A DNA stretch of 64,000 nucleotides from an uncultured Chitinophaga sp. (GTDB lineage: Bacteria > Bacteroidota > Bacteroidia > Chitinophagales > Chitinophagaceae): the NCBI RefSeq assembly GCF_902168175.1, contig NZ_CABHOU010000025.1, positions 310,001-374,000 of the forward strand. Direction: 5' to 3'. The stretch's first letter is position 1. Every line of letters begins with the position of its first letter. This document shows positions 9,804-20,386 of this stretch, piece after piece. A program made the translations under genes and the position numbers. The notes beneath the pieces were generated by a model. That model saw nothing but the letters and a program-made list of their open reading frames with translations, did not search any database and was not told the DNA's origin.

Positions 9804-10160
9804 TTATTTCTTCTCTATCATACGGATGATCTCTTTCAGCTCATCCGGGCTTATATTTTTTTCCCTGGCGAAAAAGGTCACCAGTTCTTTATAAGAATTT
9901 TCGAAATAGTCTTTCACAAAACCACTCATGAACTTACGGGTGTAGTCGCCTTCTTCTATCAGTGGCGTATATTCATATACGTTACCTATTTTAGTGCTGC
10001 CCAGGTACCCCTTCTTTTCCAGGTTCTTAATGGTAGAAGCCAGTGTGGTGTATGGCGGAACAGGTTCCGCATGTGCCTCCAGGAAATCCTTCACAAACCC
10101 CTTCCCTATTTTCCAGATGGACTGCATGGCAGCTTCTTCCTGTTTGGTTAATTTTTCCAT
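9804..10160 (-). CDS. BlaI/MecI/CopY-type transcriptional repressor
   Basis: LTKQEEAAMQSIWKIGKGFVKDFLE...YTTLASTIKNLEKKGYL winged-helix signature; adjacent to the BlaR1-like gene. Confidence 0.93.
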   Translation of the reverse strand: MEKLTKQEEAAMQSIWKIGKGFVKDFLEAHAEPVPPYTTLASTIKNLEKKGYLGSTKIGNVYEYTPLIEEGDYTRKFMSGFVKDYFENSYKELVTFFAREKNISPDELKEIIRMIEKK

Positions 10161-10189
10161 ATAAGATGTGTTATATCACATAACGAATG

Positions 10190-10224
10190 TACGGAAGTTT
10201 CGTATATCTACGAACATTTCGTAG
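10190..10224. promoter_or_regulatory. Candidate BlaI operator pair upstream of the blaI-like gene
   Basis: TACGGAAGTTTCGTA (10190-10204) and CTACGAACATTTCGTAG (10208-10224), near-palindromes. Confidence 0.6.
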
Positions 10225-10262
10225 CATTTTTATAAAAAATATTTCAAGAGATTAATTTACAG

Positions 10263-11429
10263 TCACTTACCATTATCACGATAGTCGAGCGGCACCATTT
10301 CCGCCACCTTTTCCCAGGCCCAGTAGCCTTCATATACCAGGTCGGCCGGTGCTTCCACGTTCCCGTTTTCATCTACCCCAACGGTGGGCACAAACAAATG
10401 CACCATGGAAGTTTGCGGATAACGTTGCCCTGTGCCGCGGCCTTTACTCTGTGCATAGTCTAATGGTTCTTTTTCACGCTGATATATGACCTGCAGATAG
10501 TTCCTGAAGTGTAACACCATCCCTTTTTGCTGTGCGGGCTGGTGGAAAAGGCTGTCGTAACTTACCGCACCGGTATATAAGTAATCGGCATAACGGGGGC
10601 CAAATGTCTGCCGGGGATTAATCAGCTGCCGCGGCAGCGTATCGCCGGGTTCGCGGGGCTCGGGCGTGTTACTCCGCACCTGGCGCACCACCTTATTCAC
10701 TTTAAATCCATCGGCTTCCAGTTGTTTCGCCATCAGGCTGCGCATAAAATGCAGGGAGGAACCACGGTAAGCGGTGAGCCTGCGCGCCTCCCACCTTTTT
10801 TGCTGCCGGCTGTTCTTTGCCTTCATTTCCTGGAACTGCGGGAAACCATAATACAATACATAGTTCTGCTTATAGTCGTTCACATAACCTTGTAACAGGT
10901 ACTTTATGCGATAGCCCAATACCGGGTTCTCTATTTCCAGCATACCGTCCGACTCGGCCGTTAGCAGGCGCTGCGAGTGATCGAACTGTATATTAATGAT
11001 CTCGTCGTTCAGTATTTTACAGGAAGCGGCAGCGGTGCCTGCACCTAAAAAGGTTTGGCGGAATACCCGCAGCCAGCTCTCGCGTTGCGGATCTTTTCTG
11101 ATTATGACTTCACTTAACTGCCCCGTCTTAGGTTTAAGTTTAAGCGTAAAGGTCAGGCTGGTATCCTGTAACATCACCGGCACTACCAGGGCTTCGTAAC
11201 CCAGGTAAGATACGATCAGCTCGTAACGGCCGTTGGGTATCTTGTTTATTGAAAAGCTGCCTTGTTCGGTGGTACGGTCGCCCAGTGTGGTTTGACTCAG
11301 GAAAACGCTGGCGAACGGGAGTGCGGCTCCATCCTTTTCACTGATTACTTTACCTGTAATCCGGCTTTGCGCAAACAAATCAGTAATCAATAAAATACCC
11401 AGTAAGCTGGCAGTTAAAAATTTATTCAT
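10263..11429 (-). CDS. Carboxypeptidase-like regulatory domain (CarboxypepD_reg-like) protein
   Basis: RITGKVISEKDGAALPFASVFLSQTTLGDRTTEQGSFSINKIPNGRYELIVSYLGYE. Confidence 0.85.
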   Translation of the reverse strand: MNKFLTASLLGILLITDLFAQSRITGKVISEKDGAALPFASVFLSQTTLGDRTTEQGSFSINKIPNGRYELIVSYLGYEALVVPVMLQDTSLTFTLKLKPKTGQLSEVIIRKDPQRESWLRVFRQTFLGAGTAAASCKILNDEIINIQFDHSQRLLTAESDGMLEIENPVLGYRIKYLLQGYVNDYKQNYVLYYGFPQFQEMKAKNSRQQKRWEARRLTAYRGSSLHFMRSLMAKQLEADGFKVNKVVRQVRSNTPEPREPGDTLPRQLINPRQTFGPRYADYLYTGAVSYDSLFHQPAQQKGMVLHFRNYLQVIYQREKEPLDYAQSKGRGTGQRYPQTSMVHLFVPTVGVDENGNVEAPADLVYEGYWAWEKVAEMVPLDYRDNGK

Positions 11430-11447
11430 CTTCAATAATATCATTAA

Positions 11448-11481
11448 TTACGAAACTTTCGTAAATTTACGAAAAGTTCGT
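11448..11481. promoter_or_regulatory. Candidate BlaI operator pair in a divergent promoter
   Basis: Perfect 17-bp palindrome TTACGAAACTTTCGTAA (11448-11464) followed by ACGAAAAGTTCGT (11469-11481). Confidence 0.65.
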
Positions 11482-11491
11482 TTCAATCCAT

Positions 11492-12577
11492 ATGAAATCT
11501 CCCCTTCTCCTTCCGCTGCTCATCCTTTGTGTATGTTGTAACCTCTGTTTTATACCAGGTAACATATTCCGCATAAGCGGCGTATTAAAGGGCGCGCCCG
11601 ACAGTACGCTGCTTTACCTATATAAAGGTATTCGCAAAACAGATTCTGCATATGTACTTAATGGTAAATTTTATTTCTCCGGGCAGGTAGCAGCTCCGGC
11701 TGAGCAGTTAATTATCCGTACATCGGATTTCAGCGAGGCGAAGTATATGTGGGTAGAGAATAAAGAGATAAGTGTGGAAGGAGAGAAAGGAAAACTTCGG
11801 GAGGCGGTGGTAAGAGGCTCTGCAGCGCAACTGGAAAATGAACAACTCGATATTTTGCGTAATAGATTATACGCAATCCGCGATAGCATTAAAAAAATTC
11901 ATAGCGCCGATACTTCCGGCGTATCGAAACTGACACTAAAGAAAGCGCAGGATGATATTGAAAAGCAGCTCCGGCAAACCGACCGCGATTTCATCCGCCA
12001 GCATCCATCTTCAATAGTAAGCGCTGTACTTGTAAGCACTTATGCCAGCAGTTGGGGCCGCGACACTACTGCTGTTCTATATAAACTACTTAATGCAAGT
12101 ATTCAGCAAACCAGGTACGGTAAAGATGCTGCAGCGTTTATACGACTTAACAGGCCTGTAGATATTGGCATGCCTGCACCATTGTTCACAGCTCCCGGCA
12201 TCAACAATGAAAATATTTCCCTGGCGTCGTACAAAGGCAAAGTAGTACTGATAGAATTCTGGGCCAGTTGGTGCGGCCCCTGTAGAAAGTCTAATCCCGA
12301 ACTGGTAAAGTTATATGAAGAATTTCACCCGAAAGGACTGGAAATACTTGGTATTTCTTTAGATGAAGACAGAGTGGACTGGGAAACCGCTATCAAACAG
12401 GACAAACTTCCATGGCCGCAGGCAACTGATCTCAAAGGACCCAAAACAGCACCGGCACTTATCTACGGCGTATCCGCCATCCCCGACAATTTTCTTATCG
12501 ATGTGAATGGTAATATTATCGCCCATCGTTTAAACACCAAGGCACTTAGGGAAAAACTATCTGAACGTCTTCAATAA
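11492..12577 (+). CDS. TlpA-like thioredoxin-fold lipoprotein with DUF4369-like N-terminus
   Basis: EFWASWCGPCRKSNPELVKLY thioredoxin motif. Confidence 0.9.
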   Translation: MKSPLLLPLLILCVCCNLCFIPGNIFRISGVLKGAPDSTLLYLYKGIRKTDSAYVLNGKFYFSGQVAAPAEQLIIRTSDFSEAKYMWVENKEISVEGEKGKLREAVVRGSAAQLENEQLDILRNRLYAIRDSIKKIHSADTSGVSKLTLKKAQDDIEKQLRQTDRDFIRQHPSSIVSAVLVSTYASSWGRDTTAVLYKLLNASIQQTRYGKDAAAFIRLNRPVDIGMPAPLFTAPGINNENISLASYKGKVVLIEFWASWCGPCRKSNPELVKLYEEFHPKGLEILGISLDEDRVDWETAIKQDKLPWPQATDLKGPKTAPALIYGVSAIPDNFLIDVNGNIIAHRLNTKALREKLSERLQ

Positions 12578-12656
12578 TGCTTAAGCCCTCGTGTTCTCCT
12601 GCCTGATAGGAAGATGGAAATAATGAATATTCACGGGGTGGCGTACTCGTAAAGAC

Positions 12657-12692
12657 AAGGGGCACTTCAACACTGAAGTACCCCCTTTATAA
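12657..12692. terminator. Intrinsic terminator between convergent TlpA genes
   Basis: AAGGGGcACTTCAacacTGAAGTaCCCCCTT hairpin. Confidence 0.55.
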
Positions 12693-12710
12693 GTTTGGAT
12701 GATGGTTATG

Positions 12711-13850
12711 TTAATCTGCCATCAACTCTTCCAGTTTTCTTTCCAGCGCTTCGCCGCGGAGGTTTTTACCAATGATGCGGCCTTCCGGATTTACGAGGTA
12801 ATTTTGAGGAATAGCCCTGATGCCGTAAAGTTTGGCCACAGCATTACCCCATCCCTTTAAATCACTTACCTGCGACCATGTGAGCTGGTCCTTCTCAATG
12901 GCTTTGATCCATTTATCTTTCGAATCGTCAAGCGAAACACCGAATACGGTAAAGTTTTTATCCTTATACTGATTGAAAGCTTTTACCACATTAGGGTTCT
13001 CCGCCCGGCAGGGACCGCACCAGCTAGCCCAGAAATCAACCAGCACATATTTACCACGGAACGACGACAGGCTGACAGGTGTGCCTTCGGGCGTATTTTG
13101 TGAGAAATCGATAGAGGGCTGGCCTACAGTAGTTTTCTTAGCAATATCCAGTCGTTTTGCAAAAGCCTCGCCCGATGGACTTTGCTTTACTTCATCTGAC
13201 AGGTTATTGAAGATGGGCTCTATTTCCGGAATATTGATATCGTATCCCGCCAGGTTGTTGATCACGTAAATACCGATGGAGGTGTGCGGATTTTGTTTAA
13301 GGTAAGCCCGGAGCGTGGCGCTACGTTTACCATCCAGCTCCTCGAACTTCGCCTCAAGTTTTTTCATTCCCTCTTCATCTTTGGCATCGTACAGTTTGCG
13401 GTATTGCTTTTGGAGGTCCGACGACTTTTTCACCAGCGATGATTCCATTGCTGTCAGCTTCGCCAACTCTGTTTGTGCTGCGCCGCCTTTTACTTCGGCA
13501 TCTCCGCTGATGTCGGTGATGTTTACCGTAGTAGTTCCCTTATCGATGAAAAACTTCGCTATTTCTTTACGGCTCTTGCCTCCCGGCTTTTCCGGCACTT
13601 CGAGGTACATAAAGATAGAGGCATACACAGGTTCTTCCAGTTTGCCTTTGAACACAAACTGGCCATCAGTTACCTCGGCACTATCTACCTTGTTCCCCCA
13701 GGCCTTGCGCATACTGATGTACACCTTACCTGGCTGGTTAATGGCGGATGTGCCTTTAATATCGTAGTTGATTGATTTTGTTTTGGGTTGGGCCCACAGT
13801 GCCCCCGGCAGGAATAGTGCAGCTATCAGGACTATTCGTTTCATACTCAC
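12711..13850 (-). CDS. TlpA-like thioredoxin-fold protein
   Basis: DFWASWCGPCRAENPNVVKAF motif. Confidence 0.92.
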   Translation of the reverse strand: MSMKRIVLIAALFLPGALWAQPKTKSINYDIKGTSAINQPGKVYISMRKAWGNKVDSAEVTDGQFVFKGKLEEPVYASIFMYLEVPEKPGGKSRKEIAKFFIDKGTTTVNITDISGDAEVKGGAAQTELAKLTAMESSLVKKSSDLQKQYRKLYDAKDEEGMKKLEAKFEELDGKRSATLRAYLKQNPHTSIGIYVINNLAGYDINIPEIEPIFNNLSDEVKQSPSGEAFAKRLDIAKKTTVGQPSIDFSQNTPEGTPVSLSSFRGKYVLVDFWASWCGPCRAENPNVVKAFNQYKDKNFTVFGVSLDDSKDKWIKAIEKDQLTWSQVSDLKGWGNAVAKLYGIRAIPQNYLVNPEGRIIGKNLRGEALERKLEELMAD

Positions 13851-13923
13851 TGTTTTTGTTTATTACCTGCAAAAATCCCCTTTTAGCGAAGGAAAACCAA
13901 CGCTATTGTGATAAACGGTTCGG

Positions 13924-15012
13924 CTATTTCAGCAGTTCCGCCAGGGTAGCTTCCAGTTGTTCGCCGCGCAGGTTGCTCGCCACTATACGCCCTTCCGGGT
14001 CTACCAGGAAGTTAGCGGGAATACCCCGTACGTTATACAGGCGTGCCGCTTTGTTGTTCCAGCCGCCCAGGTCCGACACCTGCGTCCAGGCCAGTTTATC
14101 TACGGCAATGGCTTTCAGCCAGTCGTTGCGTTCTTCGTCCAGCGAAACCCCGAGTATGGTGAAGTTCTTGTCCTTATACTTGTTGTAAGCGGCTACCACG
14201 TTAGGGTTTTCCTGCCTGCACGGGCCGCACCAGCTCGCCCAGAAATCGATCAGTACATATTTGCCGCGGAACGACGACAGCTTTACAGGTTTACCCTTTT
14301 CATTGTTCTGGGTAAAGTCCTTCGCCATCACCAACGGTTGTTTGCTCTGGTTTACAGACGCCAGGTGTTGTTCTATCATACTGGCATACTTCGACTTTCT
14401 TACCTCGGGCTTCAATGTCTGGTACAAATCATCCAGTTCGTCGGGCTGCAGGCGGTTGCTCAGTTCGTGCAGCAATAACCAAAGGCTGGCCAACTGATCG
14501 GGGTGTTGGGTGATAAAATCTTTACCAGCCTGAATAACACCTGTATTAAACGTTTCTGCTTTTTTACGGAAAGCTGCCTTGGCCGCTTCATCGTCGCCAC
14601 CAATTTGTGCCGCTTCGGCATTTAATTTGGCCGCCTGCCTGCTAAACGAACGGAAAGTGCGCTGGTACAGTTGCATGTATTTCGTTTCCTCGTTCACCTT
14701 CATGGTATTAGCCAAAGGGAAATGGGCAGTATCCAGGTCCAGTTCCAGCGGATCTTTACGTGGCACCAGCAGCAGGGGCATGTTATTATCTGAGAACATC
14801 AGTGCAAAAACTTCTGCTTCAGGGTCTTGTTTAACGCTAAACCGGAACTTTTCCTCCTTAATTACAGCGGAATCCAGCGGACGGTCGCCGGTATCGTTAA
14901 ACAGGTAAAGGGTTCTACCGTTTGCGCCTTTAATGGTACCGCTAATGGATTGCTGTGCATGGGCACAAACGGCCGAGGCGAGTAATGCTACAGATAAAAA
15001 GAGGTTTTTCAT
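13924..15012 (-). CDS. TlpA-like thioredoxin-fold protein
   Basis: DFWASWCGPCRQENPNVVAAY motif; starts 9 nt after the hisIE stop. Confidence 0.92.
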   Translation of the reverse strand: MKNLFLSVALLASAVCAHAQQSISGTIKGANGRTLYLFNDTGDRPLDSAVIKEEKFRFSVKQDPEAEVFALMFSDNNMPLLLVPRKDPLELDLDTAHFPLANTMKVNEETKYMQLYQRTFRSFSRQAAKLNAEAAQIGGDDEAAKAAFRKKAETFNTGVIQAGKDFITQHPDQLASLWLLLHELSNRLQPDELDDLYQTLKPEVRKSKYASMIEQHLASVNQSKQPLVMAKDFTQNNEKGKPVKLSSFRGKYVLIDFWASWCGPCRQENPNVVAAYNKYKDKNFTILGVSLDEERNDWLKAIAVDKLAWTQVSDLGGWNNKAARLYNVRGIPANFLVDPEGRIVASNLRGEQLEATLAELLK

Positions 15013-15021
15013 TATTCCGGT

Positions 15022-15615
15022 TTATTTATGCCTGTCTTTCAACACATTAATGATGTCTTCCAGCTTAAATCCTTTAGCCTGCAATAAAATCAGGTAATGG
15101 AACAGCAGGTCGGCACCTTCGTCGAGAAACAGGTTATCGTTATTGTCTTTTGCTTCAATCACCAGTTCCACCGCTTCTTCTCCTACCTTTTGCGCCATTT
15201 TATTAATGCCGCGGGCATACAGTTTAGAAGTATAGGAAGCTTCGGTAGGATTACTGATCCTGTTGGCAATGATCTCTTCCAGTTTAGCCAGGAAATCGCT
15301 GCTTTCATTCTTCTCGTCCCAGCAGGTATCTGCGCCGGTATGGCAAACAGGGCCTGCGGGATCGGCTTTGATGAGCAGGGTATCCTTGTCACAATCCACC
15401 TTAACGTCTTTCACGTACAGGAAATTGCCGCTCTCCTCTCCTTTTGTCCATAACCGCTGTTTAGAGCGGCTGTAAAAGGTCACTTTGCCTTCCTCCATGG
15501 TTTTGTCGAAGGCCGCCTGGTCCATGTAACCGAGCATCAGCACCTTGCTGGTAGTGGCGTCCTGTATAATGGCAGGCACCAGGCCGTCGGGAGATTTCTT
15601 AAAATCGATCTGCAT
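15022..15615 (-). CDS. hisIE: Bifunctional phosphoribosyl-AMP cyclohydrolase / phosphoribosyl-ATP pyrophosphatase
   Basis: MLGYMDQAAFDKTMEEGKVTFYSRSKQRLWTKGEESGN plus C-terminal pyrophosphohydrolase (KVGEEAVELVIEAK). Confidence 0.97.
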   Translation of the reverse strand: MQIDFKKSPDGLVPAIIQDATTSKVLMLGYMDQAAFDKTMEEGKVTFYSRSKQRLWTKGEESGNFLYVKDVKVDCDKDTLLIKADPAGPVCHTGADTCWDEKNESSDFLAKLEEIIANRISNPTEASYTSKLYARGINKMAQKVGEEAVELVIEAKDNNDNLFLDEGADLLFHYLILLQAKGFKLEDIINVLKDRHK

Positions 15616-15663
15616 AAATATAATGAATAAGCTATATATCGGTATACCGCCCGTAAAATTACG

Positions 15664-16419
15664 TTAGAAGCGGATAGAAAGGTTACGTTGGTACAGGTAC
15701 TTTTTGAGGTCCTGTATTTCCATCTCCTTATAATGGAAGATACTGGCTGCCAGTGCTGCATCAGCCTGTGCAATCTCAAACACGTCCGCAAAATGCTGCA
15801 TCGTACCTGCGCCGCCCGATGCGATAATGGGCACGCTCAGGTCTTGCGCCAGCCGGCCGGTAATATCCAGGGCAAAACCCTGTTTGGTACCGTCGTTGTT
15901 CATAGAGGTGAGCAGTATTTCGCCAGCGCCACGTTCCACAGCCTCTTTGGCCCAGTCGGTGGTTTTGCTTTCGGTTTTAACACGACCTCCGTTCAGGTAT
16001 ACATACCAGTCGCCGTCCTCAAATTTGGTATCGATGGCTAATACCACACACTGGCTGCCAAATTCCTGCGCCAGTTCGTTCAACAGTTCCGGCCTGCGAA
16101 AGGCGGCGGAGTTTACAGATACTTTGTCTGCCCCGGCGTTCAGCAGTATACGTACATCTTCCACCGAACTAATTCCTCCACCAACGGTAAAAGGAATATT
16201 AATATGGCGGGCGATGCGTGTAACCAGTTCTGCCAGGGTTTTCCTGCGTTCTACAGTAGCCGTAATATCGAGGAATACGAGTTCGTCTGCACCCTGCTCT
16301 GCATACAAAGCACCCAGTTCAATGGGATCGCCGGCATCGCGGATGTTTTCGAAGTTCACTCCCTTTACGGTCCTGCCGTCTTTAATATCCAGGCAGGGTA
16401 TAATGCGTTTTGTAAGCAT
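15664..16419 (-). CDS. hisF: Imidazole glycerol phosphate synthase cyclase subunit
   Basis: [32 protein letters not shown]. Confidence 0.98.
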   Translation of the reverse strand: MLTKRIIPCLDIKDGRTVKGVNFENIRDAGDPIELGALYAEQGADELVFLDITATVERRKTLAELVTRIARHINIPFTVGGGISSVEDVRILLNAGADKVSVNSAAFRRPELLNELAQEFGSQCVVLAIDTKFEDGDWYVYLNGGRVKTESKTTDWAKEAVERGAGEILLTSMNNDGTKQGFALDITGRLAQDLSVPIIASGGAGTMQHFADVFEIAQADAALAASIFHYKEMEIQDLKKYLYQRNLSIRF

Positions 16420-16425
16420 AGCTTT

Positions 16426-17151
16426 TTAAACGTTGAATTGTTTGAGTTCGCTGATAGAGATCCTGTTCTCGTAAATGGCCTTGCCAATAATAGCCCCCGC
16501 ACAACCAGCTTCCTGCAGGGCTTCCACGTCGCGGATATTACTCACGCCACCGCTGGCAATAAAGTGGATGTTGTTAAAACGCTCCAGTATCTTTTTATAC
16601 AAATCCACCGAAGGCCCCTGTAACAATCCGTCTTTAGAGATATCGGTACAGAAAACGTTCGTCACACCTTTGTCTACATTCGACTGTAAAAAGTCGTACA
16701 CGCTCAGCTCAGTTGTTTCCAGCCAGCCGCCTACTGCTATGTTCTCCCCTTTTACGTCGGCGCCTAAAAACATTTTATCTGCTCCGTATTGTTGCAGCCA
16801 GCCAAAGAAGATCTCCGGCTGCTTAACGGCCACGCTGCCAATGGTAGCCATCGCCGCGCCGCTTTCAAACACAATACTGATGTCCTTATCTGTTTTAATG
16901 CCTCCACCGAAATCAATCACCATGTTTGTTTTACCGGCAATATCTTCCAGCACTTTCCAGTTTACCACCGCGCCTTTTTTAGCACCGTCGAGGTCTACCA
17001 GGTGCAGGCGCGTAATACCTGCATCTTCAAATTCTTTCGCCACTTCCAGCGGGTGCTCGTTGTACACCGTTTTTTGTGCATAGTCGCCCTGTGTAAGGCG
17101 AACACATTTACCGCCGATAATGTCGATAGCGGGAATAATTTCAAAAGGCAT
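16426..17151 (-). CDS. hisA: ProFAR isomerase
   Basis: IIPAIDIIGGKCVRLTQGDYAQKTVY. Confidence 0.97.
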   Translation of the reverse strand: MPFEIIPAIDIIGGKCVRLTQGDYAQKTVYNEHPLEVAKEFEDAGITRLHLVDLDGAKKGAVVNWKVLEDIAGKTNMVIDFGGGIKTDKDISIVFESGAAMATIGSVAVKQPEIFFGWLQQYGADKMFLGADVKGENIAVGGWLETTELSVYDFLQSNVDKGVTNVFCTDISKDGLLQGPSVDLYKKILERFNNIHFIASGGVSNIRDVEALQEAGCAGAIIGKAIYENRISISELKQFNV

Positions 17152-17154
17152 TAT

Positions 17155-17748
17155 CTATAAGTTCAAAAAGCTTTCAATGAGTTTCTCTCCGTGTTCCGCA
17201 CTCTTTTCGGGGTGGAACTGTACGGCGTAAAAGTTATTCTTCTGCAAAGCAGCGCTGTAATTGATCACGTAGTTCGCGATAGCAGTAGTTTCCGAGCCCA
17301 GCTCGGCATAATAGCTATGCACGAAATACATGTACGCGTTCTGCGGTACGTGTTCAAATATCTTACTGTGTAAACCGGTAATGTTGTTCCAGCCGATCTG
17401 CGGGATCTTCAGCAGGTTCTCCACCGGTGAAGTAAATTTCTTTACGTTCAGGTCGAAAATGCCGAGGCATTCGGTGTTGTTTTCCTCAGAGTGTTTACAC
17501 ATCAGCTGTTGCCCCAGGCAAATGCCAAGCGTAGGCTGCTCCAGGTTTTTGATCACCTTATCCAGGCCTTTTTCCTGCAGGTACTTCATAGCACTGCTGG
17601 CTTCTCCCACACCGGGGAATATCACCTTATCGGCCGCCTGTATCTCTTTCGGATCGTCGGTTACCACGCCTTCGATATTCAGGCGTTCCAGTGCGAACAG
17701 CACAGAGCGGATGTTTCCAGCGTTGTATTTTATAATAACGGTCTTCAT
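17155..17748 (-). CDS. hisH: Imidazole glycerol phosphate synthase glutaminase subunit
   Basis: GVGEASSAMKYL, LGICLGQQLM, AVQFHPEKS. Confidence 0.97.
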   Translation of the reverse strand: MKTVIIKYNAGNIRSVLFALERLNIEGVVTDDPKEIQAADKVIFPGVGEASSAMKYLQEKGLDKVIKNLEQPTLGICLGQQLMCKHSEENNTECLGIFDLNVKKFTSPVENLLKIPQIGWNNITGLHSKIFEHVPQNAYMYFVHSYYAELGSETTAIANYVINYSAALQKNNFYAVQFHPEKSAEHGEKLIESFLNL

Positions 17749-17756
17749 AATCTGTA

Positions 17757-18527
17757 TTAGTTGATGATCGCCTTTACAAACTGGTTAACAGTTTGCGGTA
17801 CATCGTTGCTTGTTTCCAGTGCTTTTACGAACGCGCTGCCAATAATGGCGCCGTTGCTGTAAGCACTTGCCGCCTCAAAAGTAGCTTTATCTTTTATACC
17901 AAACCCAATCAGCACCGGGTTTTTAAGCTGCAATTTTTTGATGCGCTCGAAATACTGCTTCTGCCCGGCAAACTCTTTGTCCTTACCAGTAGTAGAGGAC
18001 GAAGACACTGCATATACAAATCCCCTGCTCAGCCCGTCGATTTTACGGATACGTTCATCACTGGTTTCGGGAGTGATCAGGAAGATAAGATGCAGGCCAT
18101 GTTTTTCGAAAAGCGGTTTGTATTCATCCTCGTATTCGTCCATCGGCAAATCGGGCAGGATGATACCATCTACGCCGGTAGCGGCACAATGTTCGAGGAA
18201 GTTCTCCACGCCAAACTGCAGTACCGGGTTAATATAACCCATCAGGATAATAGGCAGGTTTACACGTTGCCTTACATCTTTCAGTTGCTCAAACAATTTC
18301 TTAATGCTCATGCCATTGGCAATTGCTTTTGTGCTGCTGGCCTGTATTACCGGCCCATCTGCCAACGGGTCTGAAAAGGGCATGCCCAGTTCTACCATAT
18401 CGGCGCCTGCCGCTTCGAGCGACTGCATCACCCCAACAGTATCATTGATAGCGGGGTAACCTGCGGTGCAGTATATATTGAGAATGTTGTTTTGCTTTTT
18501 GCTGAACAATTGGTCAATGCGGTTCAT
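17757..18527 (-). CDS. trpA: Tryptophan synthase alpha chain
   Basis: MVELGMPFSDPLADGPVIQ, GFVYAVSSSSTTG. Confidence 0.97.
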   Translation of the reverse strand: MNRIDQLFSKKQNNILNIYCTAGYPAINDTVGVMQSLEAAGADMVELGMPFSDPLADGPVIQASSTKAIANGMSIKKLFEQLKDVRQRVNLPIILMGYINPVLQFGVENFLEHCAATGVDGIILPDLPMDEYEDEYKPLFEKHGLHLIFLITPETSDERIRKIDGLSRGFVYAVSSSSTTGKDKEFAGQKQYFERIKKLQLKNPVLIGFGIKDKATFEAASAYSNGAIIGSAFVKALETSNDVPQTVNQFVKAIIN

Positions 18528-18533
18528 TGCCTA

Positions 18534-19742
18534 TTATTTTTTAAGATTTTTAATATAGGTTTCCAGGTCCTTGTCGCCACGGCCCGAAAGACACACGACC
18601 ACTACATCCGTTGGCTTCAGGTCCAGCTCTTTCAGCTTGGCCAGCGCGTGTGCGCTTTCCAATGCGGGAATAATCCCTTCCAGGCTACACAACTCGTAAG
18701 CCGCCTGCAGCGATTCTTCGTCCGTAGCATTCAGGAACAAACCACGGCCGGTATCGTACAGGTGAGCGTGCATAGGGCCTACTCCGGGATAATCAAGCCC
18801 TGCGGAAATAGAATGCGGCTCTACGATCTGCCCGTCTTCGGTTTGCATCAGCAGGGTTTTACTGGCATGTATCACACCTATTTTACCCAACTGCGAAGTA
18901 GCCGCCGAATATCCACTGTGAACACCTTGTCCCGCCGCCTCTACCGCCACCAGTTTCACGCCCTCATCTTCTGTAAAATGAAAGAAGGTACCGGCTGCAT
19001 TACTGCCACCGCCCACACAGGCTACTACATAATCAGGCAACTCACTACCTGTTTTCTCTTTCAGCTGTGCCCTTATCTCTTCACTGATCACCGACTGGAA
19101 ACGCGCTACCATATCAGGATATGGATGCGGGCCTACTACAGAACCAATGATATAATGCGTATCAACCGGGTTATTGATCCAGTCGCGGATGGCTTCGTTA
19201 GTAGCGTCTTTCAGGGTTTGACTGCCGCTGGTAGCTGCTACCACGGTAGCGCCCAGCATTTTCATACGGGCCACGTTAGGCGCCTGGCGTTGTATATCGA
19301 CACTACCCATGTAAACAATACATTCCAGCCCCATTAACGCACACACCGTAGCCGTAGCCACACCGTGTTGGCCGGCACCGGTTTCTGCGATAATACGCTT
19401 CTTACCGAGGCGTTGCGCCAGTAATATCTGCCCGATGGTGTTATTGATCTTATGTGCGCCAGTATGGTTAAGGTCTTCGCGCTTCAGGTAAATTTGCGCA
19501 CCGTATTTTTCGGAAAGCCTTTTAGCCAGGTATAACGGGGACGGACGGCCAACATAATCTCTCAACAGGTCTTCAAACTCCTTTTGAAAGGCGGGGTCGC
19601 TCATGATCTCCATATATTTCGTACGCAGCTCTTCTACGTTCGGGTACAGCATTTCGGGGATGTATGCACCGCCGAATTTACCGTAATACCCTTTCTCATT
19701 TACATGATACTTAGATCCCTTCGTGTTAACCGCAATATTCAT
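18534..19742 (-). CDS. trpB: Tryptophan synthase beta chain
   Basis: [28 protein letters not shown]. Confidence 0.98.
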   Translation of the reverse strand: MNIAVNTKGSKYHVNEKGYYGKFGGAYIPEMLYPNVEELRTKYMEIMSDPAFQKEFEDLLRDYVGRPSPLYLAKRLSEKYGAQIYLKREDLNHTGAHKINNTIGQILLAQRLGKKRIIAETGAGQHGVATATVCALMGLECIVYMGSVDIQRQAPNVARMKMLGATVVAATSGSQTLKDATNEAIRDWINNPVDTHYIIGSVVGPHPYPDMVARFQSVISEEIRAQLKEKTGSELPDYVVACVGGGSNAAGTFFHFTEDEGVKLVAVEAAGQGVHSGYSAATSQLGKIGVIHASKTLLMQTEDGQIVEPHSISAGLDYPGVGPMHAHLYDTGRGLFLNATDEESLQAAYELCSLEGIIPALESAHALAKLKELDLKPTDVVVVCLSGRGDKDLETYIKNLKK

Positions 19743-19750
19743 CGTCCTAA

Positions 19751-20386
19751 TTATTTTACGGGTGAGTGTTTGATGTTGTTGATGAAAGCATGTACCTGGT
19801 CCATATTTTTAACACCAGGTGCTGTTTCAAATTTGCTGTTTACGTCCACTGCATACAAAGCGGGCAGTCCCAGCTCCATTACAGCTTCTGCATGCGAGGG
19901 GCCAATCCCCCCGCTCAGGAAAAATGGTGTTTTAAAAGGGTACTGCGATAGCAGCGCCCAGTCGAACAACTTACCGGTACCGCCATATTCGGCGCCGGCG
20001 GTATCAAAAAGAAAGTAATCGCATACATATTCATACCGGGCTACGGTATCAAAAAGCCCAACACCGTCGCCAATGCGGAAGGCTTTGATCACCACTGCCG
20101 ATTCTCTCACAGTGGCACAGTAGTCAGGCGTTTCATCGCCGTGTAACTGCGCTACGTCCAGGCCGTAGTCCTTGATGATCTGTAGCACCTGCGACAAGGG
20201 AGCGTTTACGAACACGCCTACCTTTTTTATGCCTTTACCGGTTTCGCGTACGGTACGGGCATCCAGTTTATTACCAACGAAACGTGGTGAACGTTCGTAG
20301 AAAATAAAGCCGGCATAGTCGGCGCCGCCTTCTATGAGCAGCTTTAACTGTTCTGCTTTGGTAATGCCGCAGACTTTTACTTTCAT
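19751..20386 (-). CDS. trpF: Phosphoribosylanthranilate isomerase
   Basis: [34 protein letters not shown]. Confidence 0.96.
   Translation of the reverse strand: MKVKVCGITKAEQLKLLIEGGADYAGFIFYERSPRFVGNKLDARTVRETGKGIKKVGVFVNAPLSQVLQIIKDYGLDVAQLHGDETPDYCATVRESAVVIKAFRIGDGVGLFDTVARYEYVCDYFLFDTAGAEYGGTGKLFDWALLSQYPFKTPFFLSGGIGPSHAEAVMELGLPALYAVDVNSKFETAPGVKNMDQVHAFINNIKHSPVK

Noticed and set aside
18492-19337. 281-aa plus-strand ORF antisense to trpB/trpA
   Set aside because: Lies wholly opposite well-supported trp genes; composition is the usual mirror-frame artefact (Arg/Cys/His/Phe-rich, no domain)
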